From Pseudomonadota bacterium (GTDB lineage: Bacteria > Pseudomonadota > Gammaproteobacteria > Xanthomonadales > Xanthomonadaceae), in NCBI GenBank assembly GCA_023430045.1, contig JAEZCF010000081.1, positions 1 through 43,010 of the forward strand: a DNA stretch of 43,010 nt. The letters are read 5' to 3'. The notes beneath the pieces are model-generated. The model did no database searches. It worked only from the letters and a program-made list of their open reading frames with translations, and was not told the DNA's origin. Of this stretch, positions 17,677-25,935 are shown piece after piece. Each line of letters opens with the position of its first letter. Position 1 is the first letter of the stretch. Made by a program: the position numbers and the translations under genes.

Positions 17677-18263
17677 GACGCAGTGCCATGAAGTACGCCG
17701 CCTGTGCCCGCAGCACCGTTCGTGCCGCGTTGCTGTTGCTGCTGGCCCTGCTGGCGGCCGCCTGTGCCGGACAGCGTCCGCGTGCGGCGGTCGAGCTGCC
17801 GCCGCTGCGCCTGTCGCCGGCCAGCCTGCCTGGGCCACTTGCGCTGCAGCAGCAGCTGCACTTCCGTTTCGGTCGTGTGGAGCGGGACCTGGACGCGTTG
17901 CTGGAAGCCGATGCCGAACAGGTCCAGCTGGTCGTGCAGGCGATGGGGCAGACCGGTTTCCGCGTCCAGTGGGACGGCCAGCGGCTGCAGGAACAGCGTG
18001 CGCCATGGCTGCCACGGCAGGTGCGCGCCGGGCGGGTGCTGGATGACCTGCAGTTCGCGCTGTGGCCGACGGCAGCCATCGCCGCCGTGCTGCCAGCCGG
18101 CTGGCAGGTGGACGACGATGGCCAGCTGCGCCGCCTGCACCACAACGGCCGGGACGCACTGCGCCTGCGTCGCGATGCCGATGGCACGCTGGAGCTGGAC
18201 AACCTGGCCGAGGGATACTCGCTGCAGATCCGATCCGCCATCCCGGAGCCGTCGTTCCCGTGA
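17673..18263 (+). CDS. DUF3261-type outer-membrane lipoprotein
   Basis: Lipoprotein of 196 residues. A basic N-terminus and a leucine/alanine-rich helix end in the lipobox LAAAC, with Cys31 as the acylation site. The mature part is beta-rich, with strands such as LHFRFGRVERDLDALLEAD and TGFRVQWDGQRL. Proteins of this type accompany LolA-like and MMPL genes in aryl-polyene clusters and would be the LolB-like acceptor that places the pigment in the outer membrane. ATG overlaps the exporter stop (ATGA); GTG of the next ketosynthase overlaps its own stop (GTGA). A second ATG at 17688 would shorten the signal. Confidence 0.86.
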   Translation: MRRSAMKYAACARSTVRAALLLLLALLAAACAGQRPRAAVELPPLRLSPASLPGPLALQQQLHFRFGRVERDLDALLEADAEQVQLVVQAMGQTGFRVQWDGQRLQEQRAPWLPRQVRAGRVLDDLQFALWPTAAIAAVLPAGWQVDDDGQLRRLHHNGRDALRLRRDADGTLELDNLAEGYSLQIRSAIPEPSFP

Positions 18264-19444
18264 GCCATCCGGTATACCTCAACGAACTGGGCGTGGTGTG
18301 CGCGCTGGGCGTGGGCCGCACGCAGGTCGCGCAGGGCCTGTTCGCTGAAGCGCCTGGTGGACTTTCCCCGTGCGATGACGTGCTGCCGGGGCATACGCTG
18401 GCACTGGGCCGCGTGCATGCACAACTGCCGGACCTGGCGGACCTGCCGATCGCGCTGCGCGGGCGCAACAACGCGCTGCTGGACATCGCGCTGCAGCAGA
18501 TCGCACGCCCCGTGCAGGCTGCCATCGCGCGTCATGGGGCCGGACGCGTCGCTGTCGTGGTCGGCACCAGCACCTCCGGCATCGGTGAAACCGAACCGGC
18601 GCTGCGTGCTCTTGCCCAGGAAGGTCGCTGGCCACGCGGATTCGCCTACGGACAACAGGAAATGGGCAGCGCGGCGGACTTCGTGCGCCGTCGCAGCGGC
18701 GCGACGGGACCGGCATGGACGCTGTCCACGGCATGTTCTTCCAGCGCCAAGGCACTGGCCTCCGGTGCCCGGCTGCTGCGCGCCGGCATCGTGGATGCGG
18801 TCATCGCCGGTGGCGCCGATTCGCTGTGCCGGTTCACGGTGGCCGGTTTCCAGGCGCTGGAATCGGTGTCCGCACGCCGCTGCCTGCCGTTTTCGCGGCA
18901 TCGCTGCGGCATCAACATCGGTGAAGGCGCGGCGCTGTTCCTGCTTACCCGCGAACCTGGGCCGGTCCGCTTGGCGGGGTGGGGCGAGAGTGCCGATGCC
19001 CATCACATGTCGGCACCGGACCCCAGCGGGGCGGGCGCCATGTCCGCGATGCGCCAGGCGCTGCAGCGCGCCGGCTGGTCGCCGGACGAGGTGGATTACC
19101 TCAACCTGCACGGCACCGCGACACGCCACAACGACGCCATGGAAGCGCGCGCGGTGGCCGGCGTGCTGGGTACCACGGTACCGGTCAGCTCCACCAAGCC
19201 GCTGACCGGGCACACGCTGGGAGCCGCCGGCGCCGTGGAAGCGGCGCTGTGCTGGATCGCCATGATCGACAATCCCGGGCACCGGCTGCCGCCGCACTGG
19301 TGGGATGGCGAAGCCGATCCGGAACTGCCCGCGCTTGCCCTGGCCACGCCGGGCAGCCATGCCGGCGCAGGCCTGCGACGCGTGCTGAGCAGTTCGTTCG
19401 CGTTCGGTGGCAGCAATGCCGTGCTGGCGCTGGAACGGCCATGA
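18260..19444 (+). CDS. apeO: beta-ketoacyl-ACP synthase, first ketosynthase of the aryl-polyene cluster
   Basis: Ketosynthase of 394 residues with an intact Cys-His-His triad: Cys159 in STACSSSA, His284 in NLHGTATRHND and His318 in KPLTGHTLGAAG. It should elongate the ACP-bound chain by decarboxylative condensation with malonyl-ACP, probably together with the chain-length-factor-like protein at 6715. The start is a GTG that overlaps the lipoprotein stop. It is the first of four genes (KS, DH, KR, KS) in the same order as apeO-apeP-apeQ-apeR. Confidence 0.92.
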   Translation: MSHPVYLNELGVVCALGVGRTQVAQGLFAEAPGGLSPCDDVLPGHTLALGRVHAQLPDLADLPIALRGRNNALLDIALQQIARPVQAAIARHGAGRVAVVVGTSTSGIGETEPALRALAQEGRWPRGFAYGQQEMGSAADFVRRRSGATGPAWTLSTACSSSAKALASGARLLRAGIVDAVIAGGADSLCRFTVAGFQALESVSARRCLPFSRHRCGINIGEGAALFLLTREPGPVRLAGWGESADAHHMSAPDPSGAGAMSAMRQALQRAGWSPDEVDYLNLHGTATRHNDAMEARAVAGVLGTTVPVSSTKPLTGHTLGAAGAVEAALCWIAMIDNPGHRLPPHWWDGEADPELPALALATPGSHAGAGLRRVLSSSFAFGGSNAVLALERP

Positions 19445-19902
19445 GGGGACCGGCGATGCCTGCGATCGAAGAGGTGGTTCCGCATCGCGGCCGTGCCTGC
19501 CTGCTCGACGAAGTGCTGCACTGGGACGAAGACCGTATCGAAACGGCGCTGGTGGTGCCCGCCGATGGCGTGTTCGTTGGCCCGGACGGCGTGCCGGCCT
19601 GGATCGGCATCGAGTACATGGCCCAGGCCATCGCCGCCTGGGCCGGCTGCCGCGCACGGAGCGAGGGACGGCCGCCGCGGCTGGGTTTCCTGCTGGGCAG
19701 CCGCCGTTACAGCAGCACGCGCCCGCTGTTTCCCAGTGGCACGCGGCTGCTGGTGCACGCGCGGCGGGAGCTGATGGGCGACAATGGGCTGGGGATGTTC
19801 GCCTGTCGCATCGAGGCGGACGGTGAAACATGGGTGGAGGCGAACGTGTCGGTGTTCGAGCCGGCCGACGCCCAGGCCTATCTGGAGAGTGGACAGGCAT
19901 GA
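19441..19902 (+). CDS. apeP: hot-dog 3-hydroxyacyl-ACP dehydratase
   Basis: Dehydratase-like protein of 153 residues. The expected active-site pair is His15 (VVPHRGRACLLDEV) and Glu58 (WIGIEYMAQAIAAWAG). In aryl-polyene synthesis this type pairs with a second dehydratase (ApeI), here the C-terminal domain of the protein at 9326, to make each new double bond. ATG at 19441 overlaps the ketosynthase stop; ATG at 19456 is a possible start that keeps both residues. The reductase gene starts 4 bp before its end. Confidence 0.9.
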   Translation: MRGPAMPAIEEVVPHRGRACLLDEVLHWDEDRIETALVVPADGVFVGPDGVPAWIGIEYMAQAIAAWAGCRARSEGRPPRLGFLLGSRRYSSTRPLFPSGTRLLVHARRELMGDNGLGMFACRIEADGETWVEANVSVFEPADAQAYLESGQA

Positions 19903-20630
19903 CAGCAGAAGGCAGCGTACTGGTGACCGGTGCCAGCCGAGGTATCGGCAGGGCGATCGCGTTGCGTGCCGCGCGCGATGGATTCGACGTGGTCGTGCAT
20001 TGCCGCAGCCGCATGGACGAAGCGCGGGCGGTCGTGGATGAGATCGTCGCGATGGGACGGCAGGCACGCGTGCTGGCCTTCGATGTGGCTGATCGCGGGG
20101 CGGCCCGTGCGGCCCTGGACGCCGATGTGGAAGCGTACGGCGCGTATTACGGCGTGGTCTGCAATGCCGGCATCGCGCGCGATGCTGCGTTTCCCGCGTT
20201 GTCCGACGCCGATTGGGACCAGGTGGTGCATACCAACCTGGATGGCTTCTACAATGTGCTGCACCCGCTGGTGATGCCGATGGTGCGGCGCCGCCAGCCA
20301 GGGCGCATCGTGACCCTGGCGTCGGTATCCGGGCTGGTCGGCAACCGCGGGCAGGTGAATTACAGCGCCGCCAAGGCCGGCATCATCGGCGCCACCAAGG
20401 CGCTGGCGCTGGAACTGGCAAGCCGCCGCATCACCGTCAACTGCGTGGCGCCAGGGCTGATCGATACCGAGATGCTGGAGCCGCAGGTGGTCGAACACGC
20501 ACTGAAGATGATTCCGGCAGGACGCGTGGGTACGCCTGACGAGGTCGCCGCCACCGTGGCTTTCCTGCTTTCCGATGCCGCCGGGTACATCACCCGCCAG
20601 GTGATCTCGGTCAACGGAGGCATGGTCTGA
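19899..20630 (+). CDS. apeQ: 3-ketoacyl-ACP reductase (FabG-like SDR)
   Basis: Short-chain dehydrogenase of 243 residues. The NADPH-binding motif GASRGIG lies near residues 11-17, CNAG in the middle, and the active site is YSAAK (Tyr155, Lys159) with the preceding serine in TLASVSGL. It reduces the beta-keto group after each condensation before dehydration. It overlaps both neighbours by 4 and 1 bp. No enoyl reductase is present anywhere in the cluster, as expected for a product that keeps its double bonds conjugated. Confidence 0.93.
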   Translation: MTAEGSVLVTGASRGIGRAIALRAARDGFDVVVHCRSRMDEARAVVDEIVAMGRQARVLAFDVADRGAARAALDADVEAYGAYYGVVCNAGIARDAAFPALSDADWDQVVHTNLDGFYNVLHPLVMPMVRRRQPGRIVTLASVSGLVGNRGQVNYSAAKAGIIGATKALALELASRRITVNCVAPGLIDTEMLEPQVVEHALKMIPAGRVGTPDEVAATVAFLLSDAAGYITRQVISVNGGMV

Positions 20631-21880
20631 TGGCACGCGAAGGTCGCCGCGTGGTGGTCACCGGCGCGGCGGCCATCAGTCCGCTGGGACACGACTGGCC
20701 CACCATCCACGCGCGCCTGCGCACGCTGCGCAATGCCGTGCGGACCATGCCGGAGTGGGATGCCTATGCCGGCCTGAACACCCGCCTGGCGGCGCCCGCC
20801 CTGCCGTTCGAGCTGCCGGCGCACTACAACCGCAAGACCACCCGTTCCATGGGTCGGGTGGCCTTGATGGCGGTACGCGCCAGTGAACTGGCGCTGCAGC
20901 AGGCCGGCCTGCTGGACCATCCGGTGCTGCGCGATGGGCGTACCGGCGTGTCCTACGGCTCCTCCGCCGGCAGCCACGAGGCGATGGGCGAGTTCGGAAG
21001 GATGCTCAACAGCTTCACCACCGAAGGCATCACCGCTACCACCTACCTTAAGATGATGAGCCACACCGCGGCGGTGAACATCGGCGTGTTCTTCGGCCTG
21101 AGCGGGCGCGTCCACACCACGTCCAGTGCCTGCACATCCGGCAGCCAGGGCATCGGTGAGGCCTATGAAACCCTTCGCGCGGGCCGGCAGGTGGTCATGC
21201 TCGCCGGCGGCGCGGAGCAGCTGGACGCCACCGCTGCGGCGGTGTTCGACACCCTGTACGCCACCAGCGTGCGCAACGAGGATCCAGCGTCCACGCCGCG
21301 CCCGTTCGATGCCGCGCGCGATGGCCTGGTGCTGGGCGAAGGCGCCTGCACGCTGGTCCTGGAAGAGCTGGAGCATGCGCTTGGTCGCGGCGCGCCGATC
21401 CTGGCCGAGGTGCTGGGGTATGGCAGCAACAGCGACGGCCAGCATGTCACCCAGCCGAGCAGCCCGACCATGGCGCGCGCCATGCAGCTGGCACTGGACG
21501 ATGCCGGCCTGACGGCCTCGCGGATTGGCTACGTCAACGCCCACGGCACCGCCACCGAACATGGCGACATTGCTGAAAGCCAGGCGACCGCGCAGGTGTT
21601 CGGCGATACGGTGCCGGTCAGCACGCTGAAGGGTCATGTCGGCCACATGCTGGGGGCCTGCGGTGCGTTCGAGGCCTGGATGAGCATCGAAATGATGCGC
21701 CAGGGCTGGTTCGCGCCGACCCTCAACCTGGTAGACGTGGACCCGCGCTGCGCCCCGCTCGACCACATCCGCGGCGATGGCCGCACGCTGCAGGTGGATT
21801 ACGTGGCGAGCAACAATTTCGCCTTCGGCGGCATCAATACCTCGCTGGTATTCGGCCGTTACCCGCGCGCCGGCGCCTGA
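20630..21880 (+). CDS. apeR: beta-ketoacyl-ACP synthase, second ketosynthase of the aryl-polyene cluster
   Basis: FabF-like ketosynthase of 416 residues with Cys168 (SSACTSGS), His305 (NAHGTATEHGD) and His339 (KGHVGHMLGACG). It is the last gene of the 17-gene run. ApeR-type enzymes act as stand-alone ketosynthases, perhaps at priming. No strong terminator follows; the 128 bp to the ycgL-family gene contain no hairpin with a T-tract, so read-through is possible. Confidence 0.92.
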   Translation: MAREGRRVVVTGAAAISPLGHDWPTIHARLRTLRNAVRTMPEWDAYAGLNTRLAAPALPFELPAHYNRKTTRSMGRVALMAVRASELALQQAGLLDHPVLRDGRTGVSYGSSAGSHEAMGEFGRMLNSFTTEGITATTYLKMMSHTAAVNIGVFFGLSGRVHTTSSACTSGSQGIGEAYETLRAGRQVVMLAGGAEQLDATAAAVFDTLYATSVRNEDPASTPRPFDAARDGLVLGEGACTLVLEELEHALGRGAPILAEVLGYGSNSDGQHVTQPSSPTMARAMQLALDDAGLTASRIGYVNAHGTATEHGDIAESQATAQVFGDTVPVSTLKGHVGHMLGACGAFEAWMSIEMMRQGWFAPTLNLVDVDPRCAPLDHIRGDGRTLQVDYVASNNFAFGGINTSLVFGRYPRAGA

Positions 21881-22008
21881 ACGCGGCGAACACAATGATG
21901 AACTGCCTGCATGGCATCGGCCCGGCCACGGTCCCTGTGCGCGATGACGCCTTCCGCCCGTGACGGTATTCCGACACAATCACGCTTTGAAGGGTAAAAC
22001 CTGGAAGC

Positions 22009-22269
22009 ATGCAAGCTTACGTGTACAAGTGCCAACGAAAGGACGACACCTACGTCTATCTCGCCGAGCGTGATGCGTTCGATGTGCTGCCGACGCAGCT
22101 GAAAGCGTCGCTGGGGTCTCTGCAGCTGGTCCTGGAAGTCGCACTGACCGATGACCGTCGCCTGGCGCGTGCCGACGCCGCGCAGGTGCGCGCCGAGCTG
22201 CGCAGTCGCGGGTTCTACCTGCAGGTACCGCCGAGCGTGACCAGCCTGATGCCTCGCCACAATGACTGA
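22009..22269 (+). CDS. ycgL: YcgL-family protein
   Basis: Small soluble protein of 86 residues. It opens with MQAYVYKCQRKDDTYVYLAE and includes the conserved segment around LTDDRRLARADAAQVRAELRSRGFYLQVPP, characteristic of the YcgL family of proteobacteria. The biochemical role of the family is not established. It overlaps the ankyrin gene by 8 bp, so the two are probably translated together. Its promoter should be in 21881-22008, where I cannot define clear boxes. Confidence 0.92.
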   Translation: MQAYVYKCQRKDDTYVYLAERDAFDVLPTQLKASLGSLQLVLEVALTDDRRLARADAAQVRAELRSRGFYLQVPPSVTSLMPRHND

Positions 22270-25200
22270 TCCGCAGCCCCGCATGCTTCCGGCGGCTTTT
22301 GCGCTGGGCATCCTGCTCGCGCTCGGCGCAGCCCTGGGCGGTGTGCCTGGCGCCGCGCTGGCCGCCCTGGCCCAGCCGGCGTTCGCGCTGGGCGTGTCCT
22401 GGCTGCGCCGCACCCGCGCGCCGCGGCCCGCGCCGCAGGTGCTGCGCGAAGAGCTCCCCGCGTTGCTGGCCCTGTGGCTGGCGGCGCCAGCGGTACTGGC
22501 CCTGTTGATGGCCTGGCCACTGGCCGCCTTGCGTGAAAGCGGCAGCCTGGCTGCGGTGATGGGTCTTGCGGTGCTGCTCAGCGTCGGTTTGCTGGCGGTG
22601 TGGCGCACCTGGCCGCTGTGGAGCGATGTCGAGCGACTGGCCGGCGGGTTGGCGCGCCATGCCGCCGGGCTGTCGGGGCGTGACCTGGGCGCATGGCGTG
22701 GCCTGCTGGTGGCGGCCCTGGTGCTGGCGCTGTGCGCGCTGGTCGTATTGCCGGCGTGGCCCGCGCTGCTGCCGGACGCCCTGCACTGGCCGGCCGTGCT
22801 GGCCGGAGCGGTGCTCTCGCCGGTCCTGCATTTCCTGCTGCAGCGGGTGGTCCCGGCTGGCCCATCGCGCAGTCAGCCGGCGGCAGGTACCGGCGACGAT
22901 GCACGGCATGCGGCGTGGCAGGCGCAGGACATCGCACCGGCGGACGACACGCTGGCGCCGCTGGAACCTATGCACGCCGACGCGCTGGCGCCGGCGCTGT
23001 ACGAGGCGGCGCGGCATGGTCGTATCGACCGCGCGCTGCAGCTGCTGGATGCCGGGGCCGATCCCCATGCGCTGCCCGATCCGCAGTGGCGTGACCAACG
23101 CAACCTGCCGGTGCTGGCGGCCGTGCTTCCCGACCTGCGGCTGCTGCGCGAGCTGATCGCGCGCGGCGTGGACGTGAATGCGCCGCATCGCGGCATGACC
23201 CCGCTGCTCGCCGCCACCCGCGACAGCTGGCATGGGCGGCCCGAAGCGGTGATGACTCTGCTGGCCAACGGTGCCGATGCGCGTGCCACCGACGCCGATG
23301 GCAACACGCCGCTTCACCACGCCGCTCGCAGTTCCGATCCCGGCGTGGCGGCACTGCTGCGTGATGCCGCCGCGGAGATTGATGCCTTGAACAACGAGGG
23401 CTGGTCGCCGCTGGCGGTGGCCTGCCAGGTCGGCAACTGGCGGCTGGCCCGCTTCCTGCTGGAGCGTGGCGCGCGCACTGAACCCGAAGGCGGCACCCCT
23501 GTGCTGCTGGCTGCTGCCGCCACCGACGATGACGATGCCGCCGGCGTGCAGCTGCTGCTCAAGCACAAGGCCCGCGCCGATGCGCGCGACCGGCAGCGCC
23601 GCAGTGCCCTGCACGAAGCGGCCATGGCCGGCCATGTCGGCATCATCGATGCCCTGCTGGCAGCCAATGCCAACCCCGAAGCGCGTGATGCACGTGGCCG
23701 GACGCCGCTGCTGGAAGCCGCCGCTGCGGGCCGTGCCGCAGTGGTCGAACACCTGCTCGTCCACACACCGGACCTGGCGGCGGTGGATGGCGAAGGGCGC
23801 AACGCGCTGTTGCTGGCGGTGATGGCCGACGATGTGCCGCCGATGCTGGTGCGCCGGCTGCTGGACCTTGGCATCGCCATGGACCTGGACGACCCGCTGG
23901 CGCGCGCTGCCGTGGACAGTGCCGCAGGGGCGGGGCGCTGGGCCATCGTCGCCATGCTGGACCCCGCGTATCCGCTGCCGGCCGCGGTCAGTGACGGCCT
24001 GCGCGCTCCCGGAGACGATGAGCAGGCCGGTTCGGCACTGCTGCCCGATCGCCCACCGCTGGTGCTGCTGCGTGAGGCGCTGGGCTTCGGCAACCTGGAC
24101 GGCATGCAGGCGATGGCCCGCCTGTGCCAAGCCGATGAACTGGGCGCGCTGCTGCACGATCCCGAGCTGGCCTTGGATCCGCGCGCGGCCGCATGGCTGC
24201 TGCAGAATGGCGCAACGGCCGAGGTGCTCGATGCCTGTGGCGACACGCCGATGTTCGCCTTGCTGGCGCGCGGCGTGGACGCGGTACCAACCCTGCAGGT
24301 GCTGCTCGACCACGGCGTTTCGCCGGCCGGCAGCGGTGGACTGGCGCGTCTGCTGTCGGCCTGCGCGCAGCATGAACATGCCAGCCGTGGCCTGGAACAG
24401 CTGGCCCTGGAACTGCTGGAACGCGGTGCTGACCCGTTCGCGCCGTCGCCGGCGGGGGATCCGCCGCTGGCGCTGGCCGTGCGCCTGGGCTGGCTGCGCA
24501 TGCAGCAGGTGCTGCTGGAGCTGGGGGTGGATCGCGAAGCCCGCGACAGCCATGGCATGACCGCGCTGCACCTGGCCACCGCGCTGGGACGCGAAGCAGC
24601 GCTGAAACTGCTGGTACGCAGCGGCGCTTCGCCGGAAGCACGCGCCGCCGATGGGCAGACGCCACTGGGTGTCGCACTGGCCAGCGGCCGTCGCGACCTG
24701 GCTGACTGGCTGGACTGGCGGGTATGGACACTGCCGCGCCGCACCCTGCGTGAGGCCGATCTGCCGGCGGCCGCCATGTCCGGCGACGTGGATGCCGTGC
24801 GTCGCCTGATCGACCTCGGCTTCGCCGTCGATGCCGTGGATGCACAAGGGTGCACCGCCCTGCTGCGGGCCGCCGGCGGCGGCCATCTGCCGGTGGTGGA
24901 CCTGCTGCTTGCGCGCAGTGCCGATCCGCAGCGTGCGTCGGCCAGTGGCGCCACGCCGTTGTCGGCGGCGGTCAGCATGCGCCAGCTGGATATCGTTGCC
25001 GCCCTGCTGGAGGCCGGCGTACCGCTGGAACATCGCCTGCCCGGCGGCGTGACTGTGCTGATGCTGGCGTGCGCACTGGGCCTGCCCGACATCGTCGCGC
25101 GCCTGTTGAATGCCGGAGCGGACATCAATGCCTGCGATGCGCAGCAGCTCGGACCACTGCATTGCGCGGCGCTGTATGGCTTCTCCTCGCGTGACCGTCC

Positions 25201-25615
25201 CCGCCTGCTCGCATTGCTGGACACGCTGCTGCTCGCCGGTGCCGAACCGGACAGGCCCGCGGCTGGTTCGGTTACGCCGCTTCTGCTGCTGCTGGGCGCA
25301 CGCGCCGAACCCGGCAGTGCGTGCGATGAGCAGATGGTGCTGGCCGGCGTTGAGCGGCTCCTGGATGAAGAGGTATCGCTGGACGTACGTGATCCGCGTG
25401 GATTCGGACCGTTGCATCTGGCCGCGCTGCATGGATTGCCGCTGCTGGTGCAGCGCCTGCTGCGCGCCGGCGCGGATCCTGACGTGCGCGATACGTTGAA
25501 CCGCAGCCCGCGCGAGATCGCGGTGATGCGCGGTTTTATCGACGTGGCCGGCGAGTTCGAACCCCGTCAGCCGGGCGTGTCGTCAATGGCTCGATTCCTG
25601 CGCGACAACGGCTGA
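22262..25615 (+). CDS. large membrane-anchored ankyrin-repeat protein
   Basis: Protein of 1117 residues. The first 200 residues are hydrophobic, with about five or six predicted helices (for example LGILLALGAALGGVPGAALAAL, MGLAVLLSVGLLAVW and GLLVAALVLALCALVVLPAWPALL). From about residue 240 to 1100 there are many ankyrin units, some canonical (RSALHEAAMAGHVGIIDALL; GMTALHLATALGREAALKLL) and some degenerate. The ankyrin part should face the cytoplasm as a scaffold. No enzymatic domain is visible. A perfect hairpin follows the stop (25634-25675). The natural partners are unknown. Confidence 0.92.
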   Translation: MTDPQPRMLPAAFALGILLALGAALGGVPGAALAALAQPAFALGVSWLRRTRAPRPAPQVLREELPALLALWLAAPAVLALLMAWPLAALRESGSLAAVMGLAVLLSVGLLAVWRTWPLWSDVERLAGGLARHAAGLSGRDLGAWRGLLVAALVLALCALVVLPAWPALLPDALHWPAVLAGAVLSPVLHFLLQRVVPAGPSRSQPAAGTGDDARHAAWQAQDIAPADDTLAPLEPMHADALAPALYEAARHGRIDRALQLLDAGADPHALPDPQWRDQRNLPVLAAVLPDLRLLRELIARGVDVNAPHRGMTPLLAATRDSWHGRPEAVMTLLANGADARATDADGNTPLHHAARSSDPGVAALLRDAAAEIDALNNEGWSPLAVACQVGNWRLARFLLERGARTEPEGGTPVLLAAAATDDDDAAGVQLLLKHKARADARDRQRRSALHEAAMAGHVGIIDALLAANANPEARDARGRTPLLEAAAAGRAAVVEHLLVHTPDLAAVDGEGRNALLLAVMADDVPPMLVRRLLDLGIAMDLDDPLARAAVDSAAGAGRWAIVAMLDPAYPLPAAVSDGLRAPGDDEQAGSALLPDRPPLVLLREALGFGNLDGMQAMARLCQADELGALLHDPELALDPRAAAWLLQNGATAEVLDACGDTPMFALLARGVDAVPTLQVLLDHGVSPAGSGGLARLLSACAQHEHASRGLEQLALELLERGADPFAPSPAGDPPLALAVRLGWLRMQQVLLELGVDREARDSHGMTALHLATALGREAALKLLVRSGASPEARAADGQTPLGVALASGRRDLADWLDWRVWTLPRRTLREADLPAAAMSGDVDAVRRLIDLGFAVDAVDAQGCTALLRAAGGGHLPVVDLLLARSADPQRASASGATPLSAAVSMRQLDIVAALLEAGVPLEHRLPGGVTVLMLACALGLPDIVARLLNAGADINACDAQQLGPLHCAALYGFSSRDRPRLLALLDTLLLAGAEPDRPAAGSVTPLLLLLGARAEPGSACDEQMVLAGVERLLDEEVSLDVRDPRGFGPLHLAALHGLPLLVQRLLRAGADPDVRDTLNRSPREIAVMRGFIDVAGEFEPRQPGVSSMARFLRDNG

Positions 25616-25624
25616 ATCCACCCC

Positions 25625-25679
25625 AAAAAAAGGGGGGACGGAGGTGGTTATTTGAAATTAACCACCTCCGTCCCCTTTT
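25625..25679 (+). terminator. intrinsic terminator-like hairpin after the ankyrin gene
   Basis: Seven A bases (25625-25631) and a G-run lead into a perfect 17-bp stem. The left arm is 25634-25650 and the right arm 25659-25675; the 8-base loop is TTTGAAAT. TTTT follows. The A-run upstream makes it potentially bidirectional. A related, imperfect copy follows mgtE at 27303-27342, which suggests a dispersed element rather than a one-off terminator. Confidence 0.82.
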
Positions 25680-25935
25680 GTTCTGATGTGATCGCGCGCG
25701 GGGTTGACCGTCCGCCTCAACAGGTCCATCCTCGCCCCGCTGCCGGCCCGCCGGTGGCGGACAGCACGTGGCAGGACACGTCCGCGCTCACGATGCGTCC
25801 AATCCTTTCCGGAATCCATCCCCATGCCCAGCGACAGTAGAAGTCGATCTCGTTCGACGCCAGCGACGGCTACCGCCTGACACGGGACGGTTCGCCCGCG
25901 TTGGCGTTGCGCACGCAACCCGAAGGCGAACCACG
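25680..25935 (+). other. mgtE leader region with no recognised element
   Basis: About 250 bases between the hairpin and mgtE. Several short GC hairpins are possible (for example around CCGGCCCGCCGGTGGCGG near 25741). I see no M-box or other riboswitch core that I could defend, and no convincing open frame. A small frame at 25652-25840 starts within the terminator stem and has no family features. The length is compatible with a regulatory leader. Confidence 0.4.

Noticed and set aside
15091..18525. Minus-strand open frame of 1144 codons under the exporter and lipoprotein genes
   Set aside because: Composition is Gln/His/Arg/Gly-rich and motif-free, and it lies opposite three overlapping genes with clear family features.
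21980..25432. Minus-strand open frame of 1150 codons under the ankyrin gene
   Set aside because: It mirrors ankyrin codon periodicity; the plus strand has canonical ankyrin units and a coupled upstream gene.
25680..25935. Mg2+ riboswitch (M-box) in front of mgtE
   Set aside because: The leader length fits, but I could not find the conserved core or a defensible three-stem fold.
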